This document shows, piece by piece, positions 8,881-13,915 of a stretch of 13,915 nucleotides of DNA (within the stretch, counting starts at the first letter, position 1; every line of letters begins with the position of its first letter). Source of the stretch: CAYRJA01 sp964424455. Lineage in GTDB: Bacteria; Bacteroidota; Bacteroidia; Chitinophagales; UBA10324. The DNA lies in contig CAYRJA010000087.1 in NCBI GenBank assembly GCA_964424455.1, forward strand, positions 1 through 13,915. Direction: 5' to 3'. The notes under the pieces were generated by a model. The model was not told the origin of the DNA, searched no databases, and worked only from the letters and a program-made list of their open reading frames with translations. The position numbers and the translations under genes were made by a program.

Positions 8881-9600
8881 ATGAAAAAGGTTGCTGTTAC
8901 AATTATCCTGCTTATCGTTTTCAGCATATCCATGGGCTTTATGGAATCTGCTGTGGTAGTTTACCTGCGTGAATTATTGTACCCTGGAGGATTTAAGTTT
9001 CCGCTTGCTCCTATCCCTCCGTTGTTAGCTTACACTGAGCTTTCCCGTGAAGCAGCCACTATCATCATGCTGCTTATCATTGGTATTTTATCCGGCAGAA
9101 ATTTTACCGAACGGTTCAGCTATTTTCTTTTCTGCTTTGCTGTGTGGGATTTGTTCTACTACGTATTCCTCTATGTTTTGCTCGGCTGGCCCGAGTCTTT
9201 TCTTACATGGGATATTCTTTTTCTTATACCTGTTCCGTGGGCAGGACCTGTTCTTGCGCCCTGCATGGTATCTGTTACAATGATAGCGCTCTCTGCCTCC
9301 GTTGTTAGCTTACAACAGAGAAATCCGGCTGTAACACTTCAACCTGCCGAGTGGACATTATTAATAGCAGGTTCATTCATTATCATCGCTTCCTTTACTT
9401 TTGACTTCACAGAACAACTGCTGAAAAACTTTTCTATTGAAAACATGAGCATAGATTCTCATCTTATTTATAATATCATTTACACTTATATACCGAAAAC
9501 CTATAACTGGTGGCTCTTCATAGCGGGTGAATTGCTGATTCTTGCAGGAATTTTTTCACTAAATTACCGGTACCGCAAAGTGGCGAATTCACTACCATAA
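8881..9600 (+). CDS. Six-helix integral membrane protein of unknown function
   Basis: A 239-residue inner-membrane protein that I cannot assign to a characterised family. Hydrophobic segments lie at about 5-21, 58-72, 80-102, 112-143, 157-175 and 210-227, suggesting six transmembrane helices and a short basic C-terminal tail (YRYRK). Segments that look conserved-family-like are GFMESAVVVYLRELLYPGGF just after helix 1 (Glu, Arg and Glu next to the membrane), the FAVWDLFYYVFLYVLLGWP stretch with DIL(F)LIPVPWAGPVLAP, and NWWLFIAGE before the last helix. Charged residues inside membrane-proximal segments and the Pro-rich loop hint at a functional pocket, but no transporter or enzyme motif is visible. 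It starts 64 bases after the beta-barrel gene and ends 17 bases before the ABC-F gene, so read-through from either side is possible. Confidence 0.75.
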   Translation: MKKVAVTIILLIVFSISMGFMESAVVVYLRELLYPGGFKFPLAPIPPLLAYTELSREAATIIMLLIIGILSGRNFTERFSYFLFCFAVWDLFYYVFLYVLLGWPESFLTWDILFLIPVPWAGPVLAPCMVSVTMIALSASVVSLQQRNPAVTLQPAEWTLLIAGSFIIIASFTFDFTEQLLKNFSIENMSIDSHLIYNIIYTYIPKTYNWWLFIAGELLILAGIFSLNYRYRKVANSLP

Positions 9601-9602
9601 CT

Positions 9603-9610
9603 TACCTTCG
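9603..9610 (+). promoter_or_regulatory. Possible -7 box TACCTTCG directly before the ABC-F gene
   Basis: TACCTTCG matches TAnnTTTG at seven of eight positions and ends 7 bases before the ATG at 9618. The expected transcription start is about 9616-9617, which would give a nearly leaderless mRNA. It begins just after the stop of the membrane-protein gene. It may serve as an internal promoter in an otherwise co-transcribed pair. Confidence 0.35.
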
Positions 9611-9617
9611 CACCCTT

Positions 9618-11537
9618 ATGGTTGGAATTCAGAATCTCACCGTTTCATTCGGCGGAGAATATTTATTTAAAGACATCACTTTCCTGATTAATGAAAAAGA
9701 CCGTATCGGTTTGGTAGGAAAAAACGGAGCAGGAAAATCCACGCTCATGAAAATTATTGCAAAAATGCAGGAGCCGACTTCCGGTGAGATTTCTTATCCT
9801 CGTGGCTGCACCGTTGGCTATCTCGCTCAGGATTTAAAGCACAAAGGCGGCAAAACTGTTCTTGAAGAAACCGCCACTGCCTTTGATGAAATAAAAAAGT
9901 TAGAGAAAATAATTGATGAACTGACACAAAAGGTTACTGTTGATGGCAGTCACCTGCATCCTGATTACATGGACTGGCTTCAGCAGTTGCACGATGCGCA
10001 GGAACGGCATGATTTACTCGGCGGCGGCTCTATTGAAAGCGAACTGGAAAAAGTGTTACTCGGTTTAGGATTTGAGCGTACCGATTTCCCCAGACCTACC
10101 TCCGAATTCAGCGGCGGCTGGCAGATGAGGATTGAGTTGGCAAAAATTCTTTTGCGCAAACCCGATGTCATTCTTTTAGATGAACCTACCAATCACCTCG
10201 ACATTGAATCCATACAGTGGTTAGAAATATTTCTGAAAAATTATCCCGGCACCATCATCCTTGTTTCGCACGATAAAAAATTTCTTGACACCATTACCAC
10301 CCGCACTATTGAAATCACTAACCAGAATATTCAGGACTATAAAGCGCCCTATTCAAAATATGTGGAACTGAGAAAAGAAAGAAGAGCCACCCTTCTTGCC
10401 GCACAGAGAAACCAGCAGCGTGAAATTGAAAAGACTGAAATGCTGATTGACAAATTTCGCGCAAAGGCAAACAAGGCAAAGATGGCTCAGTCGCTTATCA
10501 AACAACTTGACCGGATAGAGATAATAGAAGTGGAAGATGAAGACAACAGCTCCATTCATTTCCGTTTTCCGGATGCGCCGCGTTCGGGTGTGTTAGTGGC
10601 AGAAGCCAAACATCTGTCGAAAAAGTATGGCGATAAAACTATTCTTAATGATTTAAACTTTCATATCAACAGAAACGACCGGGTGGCATTTGTCGGAAGA
10701 AACGGAGAAGGAAAAACCACGCTGGCAAAAATTATTGTCGGCGATACGGATGCAAACGGTATCATTCATCTCGGTCATAATGTTAAAGTCGGTTACTACG
10801 CACAGCAGCAGGCGGAAAAACTGAACGGCGACCACACCGTGTTTGAAACAGTGGACTACATTGCCAGAGGAGAAGTCCGCACGCGGCTGAGAAATTTGTT
10901 AGGCGCTTTTCTGTTCGGCGGCGATGCGATTGATAAAAAAGTAAAAGTGCTTTCCGGCGGTGAAAAATCCCGTCTGGCTCTATGCTGCCTGTTACTCGAG
11001 CCTGTCAATTTCTTAGTGCTCGATGAACCTACCAACCACCTTGATATGCGCTCGAAAGATATTCTGAAAGAAGCGCTGGCAAACTATAATGGCACTCTTG
11101 TTCTTGTTTCGCATGACAGAGATTTTCTTCAGGGGCTAACCAATCGTACTTTTTATTTCCGCAATCAAACGATTAAAGAACACATCGGCGACATCTATGA
11201 ATTTTTGGAGTCGAATAAATTAGAATCGCTTCAGCAGCTTGAACTGAAGAATACTTTCAAAAAGGAAGCGGAAAAGAAAGAACCCGTTCAAAAGGAAAAA
11301 AACAACAAGACGAAGGAAGTAAAGAAAATAGAGCGGGAAATATCTGTAACAGAAAAAAACATCAGTCAGTTAGAAACCGCTATTTTACTTCTTGAAAAAA
11401 AGATGGCGGACGCTGTTACCATGCAGTCACCCGAATCAAAAGATATTTTCGCACAATATGATAAGCTGAAAAACGACTTAAATGCAGAAATGAAAAATTG
11501 GGAAACGCTGCAGGAGCAGTTAGAGAAAGGTAAATAA
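9618..11537 (+). CDS. ABC-F family ATPase (ribosome-associated type)
   Basis: A 639-residue soluble protein with two ABC ATPase domains and no membrane domain, which defines the ABC-F group that acts at the ribosomal E site. Domain 1: Walker A GKNGAGKST (34-42), signature FSGGW (164-168), Walker B ending LLDEPTNHLD (186-195), switch His218. Domain 2: Walker A GRNGEGKTT (360-368), signature LSGGEK (445-450), Walker B LVLDEPTNHLD (466-476), switch His499. Both catalytic Glu residues (189, 470) are present, so it should hydrolyse ATP. The linker at about 240-325 is long, charged and helical (RKERRATLLAAQRNQQREIE), like the P-site tRNA-interacting linker. The C-terminal tail (about 535-639) is Lys/Glu-rich and predicted to be coiled coil, as in Uup-like members. 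The role is probably in translation (stalled or non-canonical peptides); nothing in the sequence shows antibiotic resistance. Subfamily cannot be set by eye. Confidence 0.93.
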   Translation: MVGIQNLTVSFGGEYLFKDITFLINEKDRIGLVGKNGAGKSTLMKIIAKMQEPTSGEISYPRGCTVGYLAQDLKHKGGKTVLEETATAFDEIKKLEKIIDELTQKVTVDGSHLHPDYMDWLQQLHDAQERHDLLGGGSIESELEKVLLGLGFERTDFPRPTSEFSGGWQMRIELAKILLRKPDVILLDEPTNHLDIESIQWLEIFLKNYPGTIILVSHDKKFLDTITTRTIEITNQNIQDYKAPYSKYVELRKERRATLLAAQRNQQREIEKTEMLIDKFRAKANKAKMAQSLIKQLDRIEIIEVEDEDNSSIHFRFPDAPRSGVLVAEAKHLSKKYGDKTILNDLNFHINRNDRVAFVGRNGEGKTTLAKIIVGDTDANGIIHLGHNVKVGYYAQQQAEKLNGDHTVFETVDYIARGEVRTRLRNLLGAFLFGGDAIDKKVKVLSGGEKSRLALCCLLLEPVNFLVLDEPTNHLDMRSKDILKEALANYNGTLVLVSHDRDFLQGLTNRTFYFRNQTIKEHIGDIYEFLESNKLESLQQLELKNTFKKEAEKKEPVQKEKNNKTKEVKKIEREISVTEKNISQLETAILLLEKKMADAVTMQSPESKDIFAQYDKLKNDLNAEMKNWETLQEQLEKGK

Positions 11538-11581
11538 GTTTGGGCTGACTGAACTTTTCATAGTAGAAATATGGGACATTC

Positions 11582-11609
11582 AGTGAACGAGCTACTTAGC
11601 TCTTTCACT
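11582..11609 (+). terminator. Imperfect hairpin after the ABC-F gene
   Basis: AGTGAA (11582-11587) pairs with TTCACT (11604-11609) and GAGCT (11589-11593) with AGCTC (11598-11602), separated by one C/T mismatch, with an ACTT loop. It starts 44 bases after the stop codon. The downstream sequence is only moderately T-rich (TTCGTGTT), so it may be a weak terminator or a 3'-end processing barrier. Confidence 0.4.
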
Positions 11610-11639
11610 TTCGTGTTACAGATTTTTATGCTCCAATAA

Positions 11640-11647
11640 TATATTTG
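11640..11647 (+). promoter_or_regulatory. Promoter -7 box TATATTTG for the methyltransferase
   Basis: TATATTTG is an exact TAnnTTTG match, 58 bases before the ATG at 11706, predicting a leader of about 50 bases. No convincing TTTG -33 element is present. Together with the hairpin just upstream, it suggests that the methyltransferase is transcribed separately from the ABC-F gene. Confidence 0.45.
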
Positions 11648-11705
11648 CGAAGAAAGACGCACACATTTCACACTGATAAAAGTCCATCTCTAAAACCAAA
11701 ATAAA

Positions 11706-12527
11706 ATGAACACGGAACAGAACTATATAGATATAAACCGGCAATCGTGGAACAACAAAACAGATATACATCTAAAATCTGAGTTTTATGATCTTGAAGG
11801 ATTTCTGAATGGAAAGATTTCTTTAAATGAAATTGAATTAAAGCTGCTTGGCGATATAAACGGAAAAGAAATTCTACATCTGCAATGTCATTTCGGACAG
11901 GATACCATTTCGCTAAACAGATATGGCGCAGAAGTTACCGGCGTTGATTTATCAGACAAAGCAATTGAATATGCAAAGAAGATTGCAGAGGAGACAAATG
12001 CAAAAGCTGATTTTATTTGTTGCGATATATATGACTTGCCTCATCATTTAGAAAAACAGTTTGATATTGTTTTTACAAGCTACGGAACAATTAACTGGTT
12101 GCCGGATTTAGATAAATGGGCAAAGATTATTTCCGGATTCTTAAAACCAAACGGACAATTTGTGTTTGTTGAATTTCATCCCGTAGTCTGGATGTTTGAT
12201 GACAACTTTGAAGAAATCGGATACAGATATTTTAACTCCGGTGCGATCGTGGAATCCGAAACCGGGACTTATGCAGACAAGACCGCAGACCTAACGCAGG
12301 ACACTGTGATGTGGAACCATAGCTTAAGCGAGGTGATTAACAGTCTGATAAAAAATGATCTTGAAATGATTTCTTTAGATGAATTTGATTATTCACCCTA
12401 CAACTGTTTCAACAAAACTTTTGAACCTGAACCTAATAAGTTTCAAATAAAGCATCTGGGCAATAAGATTCCAATGGTATATTCAATAGTTGCTAAAAAG
12501 AAAGCAGCAGCAGAGAAAAGTAAATAA
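11706..12527 (+). CDS. Class I SAM-dependent methyltransferase
   Basis: A 273-residue soluble protein with a Rossmann methyltransferase core. Motif I is EILHLQCHFGQDT (55-67): this subgroup has CHFGQD in place of the usual GxGxG loop. The SAM ribose-binding acidic residue is Asp81 in EVTGVDLSDKAIEYA. Asp107 (FICCDIYDLP) fits motif II, which contacts the adenine. FDIVFTSYGTINWLPD (119-134) is motif III, and LKPNGQFVFVEFHP (146-159) is the strand 5 region. The C-terminal 110 residues, with conserved-looking aromatic and acidic positions (WMFDDNFEEIGYRYF, then FDYSPYNCF), probably form the substrate cap. The acceptor is unknown; in this family it is often a small molecule. The Lys/Ala-rich tail after 260 is probably disordered. 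It stands alone, 152 bases before cas9, and shows no sign of being a restriction-modification enzyme. Confidence 0.85.
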   Translation: MNTEQNYIDINRQSWNNKTDIHLKSEFYDLEGFLNGKISLNEIELKLLGDINGKEILHLQCHFGQDTISLNRYGAEVTGVDLSDKAIEYAKKIAEETNAKADFICCDIYDLPHHLEKQFDIVFTSYGTINWLPDLDKWAKIISGFLKPNGQFVFVEFHPVVWMFDDNFEEIGYRYFNSGAIVESETGTYADKTADLTQDTVMWNHSLSEVINSLIKNDLEMISLDEFDYSPYNCFNKTFEPEPNKFQIKHLGNKIPMVYSIVAKKKAAAEKSK

Positions 12528-12552
12528 ACACTGAACAGAGTTTCAACTGTAA

Positions 12553-12632
12553 CAGAAAGAAAGAAGGCGAGTTGCCCCGCCTTAAATGTTTTCACAACGG
12601 AATAATCCTTATTGTGATTTGCTTCAAATTGT
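12553..12632 (-). ncRNA. Candidate tracrRNA of the type II CRISPR-Cas system
   Basis: A roughly 80-base RNA is predicted on the minus strand, divergent from cas9. Read 5' to 3', it has: (1) an anti-repeat (12632-12611) carrying GCAAATCACAAT, the complement of ATTGTGATTTGC, which agrees with the TTGTGATTTGC opening that I recall for Bacteroidota type II-C CRISPR repeats; (2) a nexus-like hairpin GGA-TTAT-TCC (12608-12599), just after the anti-repeat; (3) GTTGTGAAAACATTT, a linker; (4) a terminal hairpin AAGGCG/CGCCTT (12583-12564) with an eight-base loop, followed by a pyrimidine-rich CTTTCTTTCTG tail. An exact TAnnTTTG box ends 5 bases before the anti-repeat. In a type II system this RNA pairs with the crRNA repeat and with Cas9, and guides RNase III processing. 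The CRISPR array is not in view, so pairing could not be tested directly. CACAA (12616-12612) can also pair with TTGTG (12597-12593), an alternative fold when crRNA is absent. Confidence 0.78.
12564..12583 (-). terminator. Terminal hairpin of the tracrRNA (possibly bidirectional)
   Basis: A six-base-pair perfect stem AAGGCG/CGCCTT closes an eight-base loop. On the minus strand it is followed by CTTTCTTTCTG, a T-rich but interrupted tail, making it the likely 3' end of the tracrRNA. On the plus strand it lies 37 bases after the methyltransferase stop and is followed by AAATGTTTT, so it may also end that transcript. Confidence 0.6.
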
Positions 12633-12636
12633 AGGA

Positions 12637-12644
12637 CAAATGTA
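12637..12644 (-). promoter_or_regulatory. Promoter -7 box TACATTTG for the tracrRNA
   Basis: On the minus strand the sequence reads TACATTTG, an exact TAnnTTTG match. A start 5-7 bases downstream puts the first transcribed base near 12630-12632, precisely at the anti-repeat. The upstream side (12645-12680) is A/T-rich with no clear TTTG -33 element. It lies only about 40 bases from the cas9 start codon, so cas9 and tracrRNA control regions must overlap. Confidence 0.6.
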
Positions 12645-12657
12645 AAAAATAGTTTAT

Positions 12658-12665
12658 TACTTTTA
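12658..12665 (+). promoter_or_regulatory. Possible weak -7 box for cas9
   Basis: TACTTTTA matches TAnnTTTG at seven of eight positions and lies 14 bases before the cas9 ATG, predicting a very short leader of about 8 bases. No -33 element is seen at the right distance. cas9 may instead depend on read-through from the methyltransferase gene. Confidence 0.2.
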
Positions 12666-12679
12666 GAAAAAAAATACTC

Positions 12680-13915
12680 ATGAAATTAGTACTTGGGTTA
12701 GACTTAGGTGTTACATCTATAGGGTGGTCGTTAATAAAAGAGGATGAAAAAGCGGCAATAATGGGAATGGGCACAAGGATCATTCTCCTCGATCCTGACA
12801 ATAAAGATGATTTTGAAAAGGGAAATCCGAATGGAGTAAGTAAAAATGCATCGCGTACTTTAAAGAGAGGAATACGAAGAGGAAATTTCCGGTACAAACT
12901 CAGAAGAGAGTTTCTTACTAACGAACTGAAGAAAATGAAAATGCTTCCTGACAAGACTTACTATTCTCATAAGGGGAACACTAATTCAGGCATTTCACTC
13001 CTTTTATTTGGTTTGAGGAATGATGCTTTAAATAAAAAGTTAGACTTAAAAGAGATTGGACGAATTCTGTTACATCTGAACCAAAAGCGTGGTTATAAGA
13101 GCACAAGAAAAGAAGAAGCTGAAGAACAAGAGAATAAAACTAAAAAGAAAAAAGAGTCAGGATACTTATCAAAGATTAATAACAGGACTGATTATATAAG
13201 AGAACACAATCTGACTGTGGGACAATTTTTATTAAAGGGGTTAAAAAATGAACTTAAAGATTGGAATGAAGATGGAGATAACCTTTTCAGGACTAAAGAG
13301 AAAATATTTCCAAGAGAGGAATATATCAACGAGTTTAATCGAATATGGGATTATCAAAAACAGTTTCACCCTCAGGTTCTTGATGACAAAAACAAAGAGA
13401 CCATTTTTAACATTATTTACTATCAGCGTCCACTTAAATCGCAGAAAGGATTAGTGTCTGTTTGTGAGTTTGAAGGAAAGTTTTATAAGAATAAAACAGG
13501 GAAAGAAACTTTTTCAGGACCAAAGGTTGCTCCAAGAAGTTCTCCATTATTTCAAGTTTGTAAAATATGGGAAACGATAAATAATATATCACTGAAAAAG
13601 AAAAATACGCTAACAAAAAAATATGAAGAATACATTCTAACTAAGGAGCAAAAGGAACGGATATTTCAATTTTTAGATAGTAATGAGAAGTTATCTCAAA
13701 CTGATTTACTGAAGATTTTAGAATTGAAGAAAGATGAAGTTTATACAAATACTCTGATAGCAAAAAAGGGATTGCAAGGAAATCTGACGAAAACTATATT
13801 AAAGAAGAACTTGCCAGAGAATCTGCAACATCTTTTACAGTTTGATTTGAAAACAGAAGTTTATAAAACAATAGATAAAAATACAGGAGAGGTAATTGAA
13901 AGAAAAAGAATCACA
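12680..13915 (+). CDS. cas9: Cas9 (type II, probably II-C), N-terminal 412 codons, cut by window edge
   Basis: The reading frame is open from the ATG at 12680 to the last base (exactly 412 codons, no stop), so the 3' part lies outside the window. The protein is the RNA-guided DNA endonuclease of type II CRISPR systems. Seen: the RuvC-I motif LVLGLDLGVTSIGWSLI, with the catalytic Asp at residue 8; an arginine-rich bridge helix (about 54-78, with SRTLKRGIRRGNFRYKLRRE); GRILLHLNQKRGYKSTRK (127-143), typical of the start of the recognition lobe; TVGQFL (179-184); and IIYYQRPLKSQKGLVSVCEFE (about 245-265), a stretch characteristic of Bacteroidota II-C Cas9s. RuvC-II, HNH, RuvC-III and the PAM-interacting domain would follow. 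The gene is very A+T-rich compared with the genes to its left. A divergent tracrRNA candidate is directly upstream. Type II-C rather than II-A/B is inferred from these motifs; the downstream genes needed to confirm it are not visible. Confidence 0.96.
   Translation, partial: MKLVLGLDLGVTSIGWSLIKEDEKAAIMGMGTRIILLDPDNKDDFEKGNPNGVSKNASRTLKRGIRRGNFRYKLRREFLTNELKKMKMLPDKTYYSHKGNTNSGISLLLFGLRNDALNKKLDLKEIGRILLHLNQKRGYKSTRKEEAEEQENKTKKKKESGYLSKINNRTDYIREHNLTVGQFLLKGLKNELKDWNEDGDNLFRTKEKIFPREEYINEFNRIWDYQKQFHPQVLDDKNKETIFNIIYYQRPLKSQKGLVSVCEFEGKFYKNKTGKETFSGPKVAPRSSPLFQVCKIWETINNISLKKKNTLTKKYEEYILTKEQKERIFQFLDSNEKLSQTDLLKILELKKDEVYTNTLIAKKGLQGNLTKTILKKNLPENLQHLLQFDLKTEVYKTIDKNTGEVIERKRIT

Noticed and set aside
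11706..12527. The methyltransferase as part of the CRISPR locus or as a restriction-modification enzyme
   Set aside because: It has no DNA-methyltransferase catalytic motif such as NPPY/DPPY or PCQ, no endonuclease partner, and its own promoter box; adjacency to cas9 alone is not evidence of a shared role.
12611..12636. A solitary degenerate CRISPR repeat
   Set aside because: The sequence resembles a repeat start, but there is only one copy, no spacer, and it is followed on the minus strand by a nexus-like hairpin and terminal hairpin; a tracrRNA anti-repeat explains it better.
12592..12954. 120-codon open frame on the minus strand across the tracrRNA and cas9 start
   Set aside because: It lies opposite the unmistakable Cas9 N-terminus, and its product is a low-complexity Ser/Phe/Leu-rich chain with no recognisable domain; it is an antisense shadow.

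Overview
The window looks like a piece of a Bacteroidota (Bacteroidetes) chromosome. The evidence is a giant secreted protein ending in a type IX secretion (T9SS) sorting domain, several intergenic boxes matching the Bacteroidota sigma-factor -7 consensus TAnnTTTG, a YceI plus DUF5777-like beta-barrel pair, and near absence of strong Shine-Dalgarno sites. No finer taxonomic placement can be made from sequence reading alone.

Layout, left to right. Positions 1-308 hold no gene. They carry a dispersed-type intergenic repeat (two direct copies and one inverted copy of a TCATTCCGA-type unit) and a promoter for the next gene. Positions 309-6695 encode a 2128-residue modular surface or secreted protein: signal peptide, WapA/DNRLRE-like N-terminal region, two GEVED-type domains, fibronectin-III and Ig/PKD-like modules, and the T9SS C-terminal domain. 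A strong intrinsic terminator follows. Positions 6892-8816 form a compact three-gene operon: a membrane-anchored OB-fold protein, a periplasmic YceI-family protein and a DUF5777-like outer-membrane beta-barrel. An unassigned six-helix membrane protein (8881-9600) and an ABC-F translation-associated ATPase (9618-11537) follow. A SAM-dependent methyltransferase (11706-12527) has its own promoter box.

The right edge carries the start of a type II CRISPR-Cas locus. The first 412 codons of a Cas9 (12680 to the window end, open at the edge) show the RuvC-I motif, the arginine-rich bridge helix and the start of the recognition lobe. The 150-base gap between the methyltransferase and cas9 holds a good tracrRNA candidate on the minus strand: a TAnnTTTG promoter box, an anti-repeat, a nexus-like hairpin and a terminator hairpin. 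The rest of cas9, any cas1/cas2 and the CRISPR array would lie beyond 13915. Cas9 and this RNA would work together: the tracrRNA pairs with crRNA repeats, and the duplex loads Cas9 for DNA interference.

Base composition falls along the window, from about 50% G+C in sampled lines of the giant gene to about 27-30% in sampled lines of cas9. This fits the CRISPR locus being an accessory module next to an older chromosomal backbone.
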